From: UBA2387 sp019454665
GTDB lineage: Bacteria > Armatimonadota > Fimbriimonadia > Fimbriimonadales > Fimbriimonadaceae
Direction: 5' to 3'
Length of the DNA stretch: 64,000 nucleotides
NCBI GenBank assembly: GCA_045862995.1
Contig: BTVX01000002.1
Span: forward strand, 201,740 to 265,739
Position 1 is the first letter of the stretch. Every line of letters begins with the position of its first letter. This document shows, piece by piece, positions 50,598-59,152 of this stretch. Made by a program: the position numbers and the translations under genes. The notes beneath the pieces were generated by a model. The model was not told the origin of the DNA, did no database searches, and was given only the letters and a program-made list of their open reading frames with translations.

Positions 50598-52424
50598 ATG
50601 CGGCCCTTCGCTTCTGCTTGCGTGCTGTCGCTCCTGATTTGTCCTCTGGCGTGCGCTCAGCCCACCGCTTCGGGGTCGAGCGTGCTGGCCAGGGACGCGC
50701 ACCTGTCCGTTCCCGTCGGGGGGTTGGACGCCACGCAATCTCGATCCGAGGTCGTTGCTGCCGAAGGCCCGGGCTTTTCCCGGGCGTTGCGGGTGCGGAT
50801 CGGGGGCGATGCCGCCGATTCGAACGCGACGCAACTCACGCTGCCGAACGCTGCCCGCGTGGAGAAAGGCGACGTGCTTCTGGCCGAACTCTACTTGAGG
50901 GGAAGGTCCGAATCGGGCGGGCCAGCCGTGGCCATGTTCTTGTTCGAGCGAAGCACGTCGCCTTGGACGAAGTCGGTCGGCGCGAGCATCGAGGCCCACC
51001 CAGACCCCGCCCGGTTCCGAAAGAGCGTGATCGCGTTCCAAAGCGCCGAAACCTATGCCCCCGGCGAGGCGATGGCCTCGATCCGGATGGCCTTCGGGCG
51101 TCAGACGGTCGAACTCGCTGGCGTCTCGATCGTGAACTTCGGCAAATCCCGCTCGTTGGACGATGTCCAGCGTCAAGCGGTCGAATCCATGCCGTTGGGC
51201 GACGTTCGCGTGACGCTCGACACGAGCAAGACGTTTCAGACCATGCGCGGGCTTGGCGGCAACTTCTGCCAGCCTCGGTACGGCCACACCGAACCGATGG
51301 ACGCCGTGGGGCGACTCACCCTAGACCGCTTGAACGTGGTGCATGCGCGCATCGGCGTGCCTTTGGAAGTCTGGGCCCCCTCGCCCGGCGTCTACCGCGA
51401 GGAGGGTCCGGCCCGTGCCGCGTTCCAACAGCTCGAGTTGTTCGCCAAGCGGGGCATCCCCACGGTCGCCTCGGTCTGGGAGGGCCCGACGTGGCTGCTC
51501 CCCGGCGCGCGCGAACAGAGCGGCAAGGTGATGCCCAAGGAGCGGTACGCCGATTGCGCCGAAGCCATCGCCCAGTTCCTGGTGAAGGCCCGCGACGCCT
51601 ACGGCGCGGAGGTCGAGTACTTCTCGTTCAACGAGCCCGACTACGGCGTCAACTTCAAGTTTTCGGGCAAGGAACTGGCCGACTTCATCGCCATCGCCGG
51701 GCCCCGGTTCGAGGCGCTTGGCCTCAAGACGAAGTTCCTCGTCTCCGATTCGGCCAACGGTTCGAACCTCGCCGCGCACGCCGTGCCGTTGCTCGAAGAT
51801 GCGCGCATCGCCAAGTACCTTGGCCCGATCGGCTTCCACAGTTGGGACGCTCTGAGCGCACCGGATTCGGTCTACAAAGGCATTGCGGACCTGGGCAAGC
51901 GCTACGGCAAAGAGGTGTGGTGCCTGGAAGCGGGCCACGACTCGGCCCTATGGCAGGCCGATGCGCCTTGGGACAAGTGGGACAACGCGTTGCGAACCGC
52001 CCAAGCCTACGCGCGCACGATCCGATTGACAGGCGCCACCTTGATGGACTACTGGACGTACCAGGACAACTACCCGCTGGCCGACAAGTCGGGAACGACC
52101 CCCTATCCCGTGTTCGAGGTGATGCGCTCGATGGGCGGAGTTTTCGCAAGGGGTTCGCGCGTGGTCGAGGCTTCGGCAAGCAGCCGCGACTTGGTGGTTT
52201 GCGGGACCCTGGGCCCGGATGGCCGACGCGTTTCGCTGCTCGCGGTGAACACGATCGGCAAGGGAAGTGCGGCGCTAAGCGGCCTGCCCAAAAACGCCAA
52301 GGTCACGGGCATATTGCACCAAGCCAACCAGCCTCCCAAGGCGCTCGACCTGAGAGCCGACGCCGATGGCCGCCTCACCCTCAACTTGCCGATTCAGTCG
52401 GTGGTCGCGCTGCAAGCAGGCTAA
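50598..52424 (+). CDS. Secreted clan-A glycosidase, GH30-like
   Basis: A 608-residue exported protein with a signal peptide ending near PLACAQ. Residues 30-195 form a beta domain that may bind carbohydrate. A TIM-barrel glycosidase follows, starting near TFQTMRGLGGNFCQPRY. The acid/base glutamate is in YFSFNEPDYG and the nucleophile glutamate in VWCLEAGHD, the order expected for clan GH-A enzymes such as GH30. LMDYWTYQDNYPL follows. A small C-terminal beta domain completes it. The target sugar is unknown. Its 3' end overlaps the convergent uracil-DNA glycosylase gene by 4 bases. Confidence 0.82.
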   Translation: MRPFASACVLSLLICPLACAQPTASGSSVLARDAHLSVPVGGLDATQSRSEVVAAEGPGFSRALRVRIGGDAADSNATQLTLPNAARVEKGDVLLAELYLRGRSESGGPAVAMFLFERSTSPWTKSVGASIEAHPDPARFRKSVIAFQSAETYAPGEAMASIRMAFGRQTVELAGVSIVNFGKSRSLDDVQRQAVESMPLGDVRVTLDTSKTFQTMRGLGGNFCQPRYGHTEPMDAVGRLTLDRLNVVHARIGVPLEVWAPSPGVYREEGPARAAFQQLELFAKRGIPTVASVWEGPTWLLPGAREQSGKVMPKERYADCAEAIAQFLVKARDAYGAEVEYFSFNEPDYGVNFKFSGKELADFIAIAGPRFEALGLKTKFLVSDSANGSNLAAHAVPLLEDARIAKYLGPIGFHSWDALSAPDSVYKGIADLGKRYGKEVWCLEAGHDSALWQADAPWDKWDNALRTAQAYARTIRLTGATLMDYWTYQDNYPLADKSGTTPYPVFEVMRSMGGVFARGSRVVEASASSRDLVVCGTLGPDGRRVSLLAVNTIGKGSAALSGLPKNAKVTGILHQANQPPKALDLRADADGRLTLNLPIQSVVALQAG

Positions 52425-53059
52425 TTTGAGGCGAACCGCGCCACCACGTCGTCCAGCATCGCCTCGGTGAGCCGACCGGTGAACGTGTTTTGCTGGCTGG
52501 GGTGGTAGCTGGCGAGGATCGTCGTGCCCGCGTGGATCACCTCGCATCCGTGCGCGAACTTCGGCGCCCTTGCCCCGAGGTGCCGAAACAGCCGATCCCA
52601 TGCCAACCCGCCCAAACACAGGATCGAAGTCCAAGACCGAGACGCCAACAACTCCGCAAGGAACGGTGAGCAGGCCTCGATCTCGGCGGGTGTTGGCTTG
52701 TTGTCGGGCGGGGCGCAATGGCACACCGCTGTGATCATCACGCCGTTCAGCGCGAGCCCGTCGTCGCGGCTGTCGGAGGTCGGTTGGTTGGCGAGGCCCG
52801 CGCGGTGCAGAGCCCGATAGAGCCAGTCGCCGCTGCGGTCGCCGGTGAACATGCGGCCCGTGCGGTTGGCCCCGTGGGCTGCGGGCGCCAATCCGACGAT
52901 CAGCCGCCTGGCGGATGGGTCCCCGAAGTTGGGAACCGGCCGGCCCCAGTACTCCCACCCCTCAAACGACCGACGCTTTTCGAGCGCCACCCGTTCGCGC
53001 CATTCCACCAGTCGCGGGCACAGGCGGCATTCGCAGATTCGGCGGTCTAAGTCGTTCAT
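52421..53059 (-). CDS. Uracil-DNA glycosylase, family 5 (UDGb)
   Basis: A 212-residue iron-sulfur DNA repair enzyme removing uracil and related bases. The N-terminal cysteines are in CECRLCPRL (Cys9, Cys11, Cys14). Motif A is VGLAPAAHGANRTGRMFTGD, with alanine rather than aspartate or asparagine, typical of family 5. The DNA-binding motif is ASYHPSQQNTFTG. The start at 53059 is preferred because TATGCC lies 7 bases upstream; ATG 53071 (MPLPMND) is the alternative. It is divergent from the surface carbohydrate gene, 51 bases apart. Confidence 0.92.
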   Translation of the reverse strand: MNDLDRRICECRLCPRLVEWRERVALEKRRSFEGWEYWGRPVPNFGDPSARRLIVGLAPAAHGANRTGRMFTGDRSGDWLYRALHRAGLANQPTSDSRDDGLALNGVMITAVCHCAPPDNKPTPAEIEACSPFLAELLASRSWTSILCLGGLAWDRLFRHLGARAPKFAHGCEVIHAGTTILASYHPSQQNTFTGRLTEAMLDDVVARFASN

Positions 53060-53096
53060 GGGCAACGGCATATGGGTTCGCGATGCGGGACGCAGG

Positions 53097-53102
53097 TATC
53101 CT
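53097..53102 (+). promoter_or_regulatory. -10 box TATCCT, leaderless-type
   Basis: TATCCT ends 8 bases before the TTG at 53111. This supports a TTG start for a gene that otherwise has no good start codon. Confidence 0.5.
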
Positions 53103-53110
53103 GCCGCGCG

Positions 53111-54379
53111 TTGAAGCCACCCTGCGACGTCGTCATCTTTGTGGAGCACATCGCGCGCGAGTTAGACATCTCAGCGGCCGTCGCAGTGCATCTTGAACGA
53201 GCCCACGGGCTCCGTGCGGAGGTGGCCTCGACCAAGTTCGACCTGCTGGAGAAAGTCGCGCGCATCGGGTCGGCCCGGGTGGCGGCGTTCCCGTGGTTCT
53301 ACGAAGACGACGACGGCCCCATCCGCCGCGTGCGCGAGCATTGGCCCGGCGTACGGCTGGTGAACCTGGCGTACGAGCAGGTGCTGCAGAACATCAATCA
53401 AGCGGTCAAGACGCCGCACGGCGATCTGGCGCGCACCGAAGTCCGTCACTTCGCTTGGGGCGAGTTCTACAAGGATCTGCTGGTGCGCTACGGGGTCGCT
53501 TCGGACTTGGTGACCGTGGTGGGCAACCCGAGCTACGGACTTTACCGCCCGCCCTACCGCGAGTTCTTCCCGAGCCGGGCCGCCTTGGCCGCGAAGCACG
53601 GGCTCGACCCGAACAAGCGATGGCTCTTGGTGGCCGAGAACTACGGCGCGGCGTTCTACGCTGACGACCACTTGGAGGTGATGGTGGCTCGGGGCGCATC
53701 GCGCGAGGAGTCCTACGCCTTTCGCGATTTCGCATCGGCATCGCTGGCCAAAATGGCCGAGTGGCTGCGCGACGCTTGCCGTGAGAACTTGGAGATCATC
53801 CTGCGCCCCCGCCCCTACACGCCCCTGGAACGCCTGAAGAAGCGGGTGGTCGAGGCGATCGGCGAACTGCCCCCGGGGCTGAGGATGATCCAAGACGGCT
53901 CGGTGCGCGAGTGGGTGTTGGCCTCGGACGCCGTCTGCTCCTCGTATTCGACCACGCTCATCGAATCGGCCGTGGCGGGGAAGCCGATCGCGATGCTGAC
54001 CCCCTTGCCGCTCCCCGAGTTCGTCAAGCACTCGTGGTACGACCTGGTGCCTCAGCTCTCGACTTCCGAAGCGCTCGGCGCTTGGGTGGGTAACCCCAGC
54101 GCCGACTCCTCAAAGGACTTGGAGCGGTGGGCGAACGAGACGATGCTGGCCCACAGCGACCCCATCGCGGGGATGGCCGACTTTCTGGCCAACGCAGCTC
54201 GGGACGTTCCGCGAACCGCCATCTCCTTCGCGATGCGCCCCAGCCTGCAAGCCCGACTGCTCGCGAGAGGGTTCAAGCGGGCGAGGGGAAGGCGGCCCGA
54301 CAAGGCGCACGAACACGACCGATTCAGCCAACACGACGTCCAAAGTCGCATCGAGCGTTGGCGCACCATCCTGAAGTGA
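53111..54379 (+). CDS. Putative surface carbohydrate biosynthesis protein (GT-B-like)
   Basis: A 422-residue cytoplasmic protein. The N-terminus CDVVIFVEHIARELDISAAVAVHL and later VTVVGNPSYGLYRP, RWLLVAENYG and SVREWVLASDAVCSSYSTTLIESAVAGKPI resemble GT-B glycosyltransferases and capsule or teichoic-type polymerases. In those, the late GS/YSTT-E region binds the donor phosphate. No exact family is certain. The TTG start is chosen from the -10 box upstream; no ATG or GTG gives a sensible N-terminus. Its stop overlaps the miaA start (GTGA), making it the first gene of an operon with miaA, hfq and dapF. Confidence 0.72.
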   Translation: MKPPCDVVIFVEHIARELDISAAVAVHLERAHGLRAEVASTKFDLLEKVARIGSARVAAFPWFYEDDDGPIRRVREHWPGVRLVNLAYEQVLQNINQAVKTPHGDLARTEVRHFAWGEFYKDLLVRYGVASDLVTVVGNPSYGLYRPPYREFFPSRAALAAKHGLDPNKRWLLVAENYGAAFYADDHLEVMVARGASREESYAFRDFASASLAKMAEWLRDACRENLEIILRPRPYTPLERLKKRVVEAIGELPPGLRMIQDGSVREWVLASDAVCSSYSTTLIESAVAGKPIAMLTPLPLPEFVKHSWYDLVPQLSTSEALGAWVGNPSADSSKDLERWANETMLAHSDPIAGMADFLANAARDVPRTAISFAMRPSLQARLLARGFKRARGRRPDKAHEHDRFSQHDVQSRIERWRTILK

Positions 54380-55254
54380 AACCCCTTCTCATCGCCGTCA
54401 TGGGTCCCACGGGGAGCGGCAAGTCCGATCTCGCCGAGGCCCTCGCCGACCGGCTCGGGGCGCGGCTGATCAACAGCGACGCGTTCCAGGTCTACCGCGG
54501 CCTGGACATCGGCACGGGGAAGAGCCCGCGCAAGGCCGAGTACGCTCTGATGGACATCCTTGACCCGAAAGAGTCGTACGGTGTGGGGCGGTTCGTCGAG
54601 GACGCTTCTCAAGCGGCGACGGCGGCGTTCGACTCCGGCCGCCCCGCCCTCTTGGTGGGCGGCACGGGCCTCTATGTGCGCGCGCTGACCGAGGGCTACT
54701 CCGATCTGGCACCTGCCCCCGACCCCGAGCTGCGCGCCCGCTTGGCACACACGTCGCTGGATGCGCTCGTGGCGGAGCTTGGGCAGAAGGACCCAACCTT
54801 GGCCGCCAGGACGGACTTGAAGAACCCGGTGCGCGTAAGAAGAGCCCTGGAGAAGCTGGCGTCGCCTCCCGTCAGGTTGAAAGCGGCCCTGCCGGATTGC
54901 CAGGTCGCGAAGTTGGGTTTGGTCGTGGATCCGGCGGTTTTGGCGCAGATCATTGAGTCACGAACGCGGGCGATGATGCACAATGGATGGGTCGCGGAAG
55001 TCGAACGGCTTCGGGATGCCGGCGTACGCGTCGGCGACCCGGGCATGAGGGCGATCGGCTACCAGACGATATGGGACGTGATCGAGGGTCGGACAACGCG
55101 CGAGGAAGCGGTTCAACGCATCGCGCAACAAACCACGGCGTACGCCAAGCGGCAGCGCACGTGGTTGAGATCCGAACCCCGACTGAACCTGATCGAGCGT
55201 TCCTCGACCCCCGAAAGGGTCGAAGATGCAATGCAATGGATTGATTTGAACTGA
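54376..55254 (+). CDS. miaA: tRNA dimethylallyltransferase MiaA
   Basis: A 292-residue enzyme that prenylates A37 of tRNAs reading UNN codons. Features are LIAVMGPTGSGKSDLAEALA (P-loop), INSDAFQVYRGLDIGTGKSP, LVGGTGLYVRALTEGY and RAIGYQTIWDVIEG. The usual SDSRQVYRGMD reads SDAFQVYRGLD, a mild change. Length is at the short end of the family. The GTG start overlaps the stop of the carbohydrate gene. hfq follows 15 bases later, the same miaA-hfq order as in many proteobacteria. Confidence 0.94.
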   Translation: MKPLLIAVMGPTGSGKSDLAEALADRLGARLINSDAFQVYRGLDIGTGKSPRKAEYALMDILDPKESYGVGRFVEDASQAATAAFDSGRPALLVGGTGLYVRALTEGYSDLAPAPDPELRARLAHTSLDALVAELGQKDPTLAARTDLKNPVRVRRALEKLASPPVRLKAALPDCQVAKLGLVVDPAVLAQIIESRTRAMMHNGWVAEVERLRDAGVRVGDPGMRAIGYQTIWDVIEGRTTREEAVQRIAQQTTAYAKRQRTWLRSEPRLNLIERSSTPERVEDAMQWIDLN

Positions 55255-55269
55255 GGACGCGAAAGACAA

Positions 55270-55530
55270 ATGGCAAAGGCAATCAACCTGCAGGACATGT
55301 TCCTGAACCAGGTGCGTAAAGAAAACATCGGCGTGACGATCTACCTGATCGGCGGCGTGCAGCTCCGAGGCAACGTGAAAGGCTTCGACGCCTTCACCAT
55401 CCTCCTCGATTCGCCCGGCAAGCCGATCCAACTCGTCTACAAGCACTCGGTCACGAGCGTGGTGCCCAGCAAGCCCATCAGCACTTATCGCGCCGTGGGC
55501 GATACCGACGAAGGGTCGAGCGAGGATTGA
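55270..55530 (+). CDS. hfq: RNA chaperone Hfq
   Basis: An 86-residue RNA-binding protein forming hexamers that pair small RNAs with mRNAs. The Sm1 motif runs INLQDMFLNQVRKENIGVTIYL to GNVKGFDAFTILLD. The Sm2 motif is QLVYKHSVTSVVPSK, with the YKH proximal-site residues kept. The distal tail is short and acidic (DTDEGSSED). It lies between miaA and dapF and overlaps dapF by four bases (TTGA). The preceding ribosome site is weak. Confidence 0.95.
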   Translation: MAKAINLQDMFLNQVRKENIGVTIYLIGGVQLRGNVKGFDAFTILLDSPGKPIQLVYKHSVTSVVPSKPISTYRAVGDTDEGSSED

Positions 55531-56360
55531 GGCTTCGCTTCTCCAAAATGCACGGAATCGGCAACGATTTCGTGATGGTGGACGCCATCCGTCAGGACCT
55601 TTCGGGCCTTGACTTGCAGGAGTTGGCCCGAACGACGAACGACCGGCGGTTCGGCATCGGGGGCGACGGGCTGATCCTGGCCCTCCCCGGCGAGGACGCT
55701 CCCTTCCGAATGCGGATGTTCAACCCCGACGGAAGCGAGAGCGAGATGTGCGGCAACGGCGTGCGCTGCTTCGCCGCCTTCGTACGAGCCGAGGGGCTGA
55801 CCGACTCGCACTCGATTGCGGTCGAGACAGGCGCGGGTCTTCTGACCTTGGACTCGCTGCCCGATGGCCGCGTCCGCGTGGACATGGGCCTGGCTCGCCT
55901 GACTCGGGGCGAGATCGGCATGACCGGTGCGCCCGAGGAGTCGTGGATCGAACAACCCATCGAGATCGACGGGCATGCCCTGACGGCCACGGCCGTTTCG
56001 ATGGGCAACCCGCACATGGCGATCTTCGTCGAGGATGTCGCCTCGGTGCCGTTGGCCGATTGGGGCCCTCGGCTGGAGCGGCACCCCGAGTTCCCCAACC
56101 GCGTGAACGTCCACTTTGTGCAGGCGATGAGTCGCGAGCATCTCGTCCAGCGCACCTGGGAACGCGGGGCGGGCGCGACGTTGGCGTGCGGCACGGGGGC
56201 GTGTGCCTCGGCGGTGGCCGGGCACCTCACGGGACGGAGCGACGCGCGCGTCCGCATCTCGCTTCCTGGCGGCGACCTGGAAATCGAAATCTCCCCCGAC
56301 CGCCGCGTCTGGATGACCGGCCCCGCTCGGCACGTGTTCTCCGGCGAAATCGAGGTCTGA
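55527..56360 (+). CDS. dapF: Diaminopimelate epimerase DapF
   Basis: A 277-residue enzyme that converts LL- to meso-diaminopimelate for lysine and peptidoglycan. The start FSKMHGIGNDFVMVD is diagnostic. The two catalytic cysteines are Cys75 in SEMCGNGVRCF and Cys221 in LACGTGACAS. It begins with TTG inside the hfq stop, so the two are co-translated. Its presence implies meso-DAP-type peptidoglycan and a diderm-like lysine pathway. It is the last gene of the operon. Confidence 0.95.
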   Translation: MRLRFSKMHGIGNDFVMVDAIRQDLSGLDLQELARTTNDRRFGIGGDGLILALPGEDAPFRMRMFNPDGSESEMCGNGVRCFAAFVRAEGLTDSHSIAVETGAGLLTLDSLPDGRVRVDMGLARLTRGEIGMTGAPEESWIEQPIEIDGHALTATAVSMGNPHMAIFVEDVASVPLADWGPRLERHPEFPNRVNVHFVQAMSREHLVQRTWERGAGATLACGTGACASAVAGHLTGRSDARVRISLPGGDLEIEISPDRRVWMTGPARHVFSGEIEV

Positions 56361-56362
56361 GG

Positions 56363-56875
56363 CTACGTGGAGGGGCCGTCGAGCCCGTACAGCCCGAGGT
56401 TGATCTCCAGGTCCACCACGCCTCCCAGCGCGGTCTTGCGGGTCCCAGACCCCGTCAACGAGCCTCGCGCATTCGAGAAGCGACCCGTGCCACCCGCCAC
56501 CGAGCCGGAGAACTGAAAGGCCGTGTCGCCGCTCGACTCGAGGCGCGCGGTGCCCGTCAGTCGAAGAACCAGGGTCGAGCCGTCGGCCCAGGTGAACTTC
56601 TGGAAGCCAGACCACGTTCCCGAGCCGTTCACATAGTCCACCGCGCCCAAGAACTCGCCGTCTACGGCTTCGCCTTCGATGGTCGTGGCCCCGGTGAAGC
56701 GGTTCCAACCAACGGTCACTCCACCATCCGCCTGAGTCAGATTCCGTTCGACCGAGGTCCAGCGGGTCGTCCAGCGCCGCGCGTCGCCGAACGGGTCGCC
56801 GTCGGAGCCCGAACCGCCGCAGCCGAGGGACAGAAGCACGACGACGAGAGGAAAGAGAGAGTGCAGCGGCTTCAT
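56363..56875 (-). CDS. Small lipoprotein, beta-rich
   Basis: A 170-residue lipoprotein with lipobox LSLGC (Cys19) followed by a Gly/Ser/Asp linker. The mature part consists of beta strands with repeats like FTGATTIEGEAVDG, VNGSGTWSGFQKF and GTGRFSNARGSLTGSGT, resembling small beta-barrel or allene-oxide-cyclase-like proteins. No family is certain. CAATCT 7 bases upstream of the ATG is a near match to the -10 boxes. It converges on dapF with only two bases between stops. Confidence 0.72.
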   Translation of the reverse strand: MKPLHSLFPLVVVLLSLGCGGSGSDGDPFGDARRWTTRWTSVERNLTQADGGVTVGWNRFTGATTIEGEAVDGEFLGAVDYVNGSGTWSGFQKFTWADGSTLVLRLTGTARLESSGDTAFQFSGSVAGGTGRFSNARGSLTGSGTRKTALGGVVDLEINLGLYGLDGPST

Positions 56876-56893
56876 CGGCCTAAGATTGTGCGC

Positions 56894-56899
56894 TAAGCT
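56894..56899 (+). promoter_or_regulatory. -10 box TAAGCT, leaderless-type
   Basis: TAAGCT ends 9 bases before the ATG at 56909. Confidence 0.4.
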
Positions 56900-56908
56900 T
56901 GGGCCCGC

Positions 56909-59092
56909 ATGTTGCCCGTCATTCTTGCCTGTGCGCTCGCCCAACAAGGTCCCATCGTCCGCGACGGATACGGCGTCCCCCACATTCAAGCCTCGACGCT
57001 GACCCAGGCCTTCGAACACGCCGGTTACGCCGTCGCCCAAGATCGCCTGTGGCAGATGGAGAACAGCCGGCGCCTGGCGAGGGGGCGCATGGCCGAGGTG
57101 TTCGGCCCCAACTTCTTCGCTTCGGACCGCGAAGTCGCGCTCACAGGCTACACGGACGAGGAATTGCGCGCCCAACTCGACCTGCTGCGGCCCGAGCTGC
57201 GCGAGGTCTATACGGCCTATGCCAAGGGTGTGAACGCCTGGATCGCAGAAGCCAAGGGGGCAGGGAAGCTGCCGCCGGGTTATGGGGCGAACGGCTTCGA
57301 GCCGGAACCGTGGTCCGAGGTGGACTCGGTCGCCATCGCGGTGCGGATGGCGCAACTGTTCGGCAGCGGCGGAGGCGGCGAATTGCGGAATCTCGCGGCC
57401 CTGCAGTACTTCCGCACGCGCCAACCCATCCGGGGCCGCGAGCTCGACGCTCTGGACGACCTGCTCCCGAACAACGATCCACGCGCGACCACGACCGTCT
57501 CGCCCGAGGACGACCCCCTGGCCTCCAACCCCCCGAAGATGCCGTCCTGGTCACGAGCGGACACCGAGAAGCAACTGGCCGCCATGCCCATGCCGTCGCT
57601 GCTGGAGTTGGTGCCGGCAGTGCGCTTGCAGGCCTTTGAGGAGACGCAGTGGGCCGCACAGGAAACGGCCACGCCCTACAAGTGGGGCAGCTATGCCATC
57701 GTGGTCGGCAAGGAGCGAAGCGCGACCGGCCGACCTTGGCTCTTGTCGGGTCCCCAGATGGGGCATACGGTGCCGTCCATCGTCCACGAACTTTCCATCT
57801 CCACGCCCGATGTGAAGCTTGCGGGTATGGATGTTCCCGGTGTTCCAGCCCTGATCATCGGCCATACCGACAAGCTCGCTTGGGGCCTGACCACCGGTGT
57901 CGCGGACCTGCAAGATGTCTACTACTTTCATGACTTGGGCTCAGACCGCTACCGCCTGGGCGATGCCGAGCGCGAGGTGACCAAAGTCGAACGCAAGGTG
58001 ATGGTCAAGGGCGAGGAGCCCAGAACCGTGGTGCAGCAGCGGACCGAATGGGGCCCCGTGTTGTTGCACAGCAGAGGCGCGAAAGTGTACTTTGCCCGTC
58101 GCACCAGCTACTGGAAGCGGGAGATGGAGAGTTGGGACGCCCACTTCGACCTTTACAAATCGGCGACTTCGCAGGATGTCGCTCGCTTTGGTCGGCGGGT
58201 ATCTGTGGCGTTCAACTTCTTCTATGCAACCACAAGCGGCGAGATCGGCTGGCGTTATCTCGGCAGGTTCCCCCAACGCAAGGAAGGGTACGATGCGCGG
58301 CTTCCTCTTCCCTCGGAAGCTGTTTGGCAGGGCGATCTACCGTTCGAGCAGATGCCGCATGCGAGGAACCCCAAGTCCGGACTGATCGCCAACTGGAACA
58401 ACAAACCCGTCGCGTGGTGGCCCAACATGGACACCCCGGCTTGGGGCAGGTTGTTCCGCAATGCGATTTTGGTGCGCGAGCTGACAGGCGAGAAGCTGGG
58501 TCCTGCGGACATGGAACGCGCCGTGTGGACGGTCGCGCGCCGCAGTCAAGAGTGGGACGCGTTCGCGCCCATCGTCCGCAAAGGGTTGTCGGGACATCCC
58601 GGAGCGCAGGTGCTGCTGGGCTACGATGGCTGGCGTCTCGATGGCCTGGTCGCGCCTCGGCTCTTCGAGCTGTTTTTGGTCGAACTCCGCAAACAGTTGT
58701 TCGAGGCCAGCCTTGGCAACTTCTTGAACCCCGAGTTCTTCAATCAGGCGCTGCAACCCGGCCTGATGTTGGATGCGTTGGAGGGTCTTTCGAAGGTGGA
58801 CTACTTGAACGGCCGGACGGCTTCGCAGGTCGTCAAGGCGGCCTGTGACGCGGCCCTAGCGCGGTGGACGTCGGCTGGATCGGGCGCCTACATCGGGCCG
58901 ACGTTCCGCGCACCCACGGGGTCCGTGCCGTACCCCGAGCGGGGCACCTACATCCAAATCGTCGAGTTGCGCGATCGCCCGGTGGGAAGAAACGTGCTGC
59001 CTCCCGGCGTGGCCGAGTCGGGCCCGCACGCCGACGACCAAAGCGACTTGGCGCGGGCCTGGCTCTACAAGGCGATGGGGTACCGCGATTGA
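56909..59092 (+). CDS. Penicillin acylase family (Ntn-hydrolase) enzyme
   Basis: A 727-residue exported enzyme of the penicillin/acyl-homoserine-lactone acylase family. After a very short signal (MLPVILACALAQ) the alpha chain begins IVRDGYGVPHIQASTLTQAFEHAGYAVAQDRLWQME, the family hallmark. Self-cleavage is expected before Ser261 in KWGSYAIVVGK, which becomes the N-terminal nucleophile of the beta chain. PWLLSGPQMGHTVPSIVHEL and WGLTTGVADLQDVYYF follow. Substrates may be acyl-homoserine lactones, lipopeptides or beta-lactams. Its 3' end lies next to the terminator of the converging gene. Confidence 0.9.
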   Translation: MLPVILACALAQQGPIVRDGYGVPHIQASTLTQAFEHAGYAVAQDRLWQMENSRRLARGRMAEVFGPNFFASDREVALTGYTDEELRAQLDLLRPELREVYTAYAKGVNAWIAEAKGAGKLPPGYGANGFEPEPWSEVDSVAIAVRMAQLFGSGGGGELRNLAALQYFRTRQPIRGRELDALDDLLPNNDPRATTTVSPEDDPLASNPPKMPSWSRADTEKQLAAMPMPSLLELVPAVRLQAFEETQWAAQETATPYKWGSYAIVVGKERSATGRPWLLSGPQMGHTVPSIVHELSISTPDVKLAGMDVPGVPALIIGHTDKLAWGLTTGVADLQDVYYFHDLGSDRYRLGDAEREVTKVERKVMVKGEEPRTVVQQRTEWGPVLLHSRGAKVYFARRTSYWKREMESWDAHFDLYKSATSQDVARFGRRVSVAFNFFYATTSGEIGWRYLGRFPQRKEGYDARLPLPSEAVWQGDLPFEQMPHARNPKSGLIANWNNKPVAWWPNMDTPAWGRLFRNAILVRELTGEKLGPADMERAVWTVARRSQEWDAFAPIVRKGLSGHPGAQVLLGYDGWRLDGLVAPRLFELFLVELRKQLFEASLGNFLNPEFFNQALQPGLMLDALEGLSKVDYLNGRTASQVVKAACDAALARWTSAGSGAYIGPTFRAPTGSVPYPERGTYIQIVELRDRPVGRNVLPPGVAESGPHADDQSDLARAWLYKAMGYRD

Positions 59093-59128
59093 AAGCAGAA
59101 AAGCCCGCCCGGAGGAACCGGGCGGGCC
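59091..59128 (-). terminator. Rho-independent terminator of the DUF2334 gene
   Basis: A perfect 10-pair stem (GCCCGCCCGG at 59127-59118 read on the minus strand, loop TTCCT, CCGGGCGGGC) is followed by TTTTCTGCTTTC. It lies about 26 bases beyond the stop at 59153 and starts just after the convergent acylase stop. Confidence 0.9.
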
Positions 59129-59152
59129 GAGAGGAGCCGACGGAAGGAGTGC

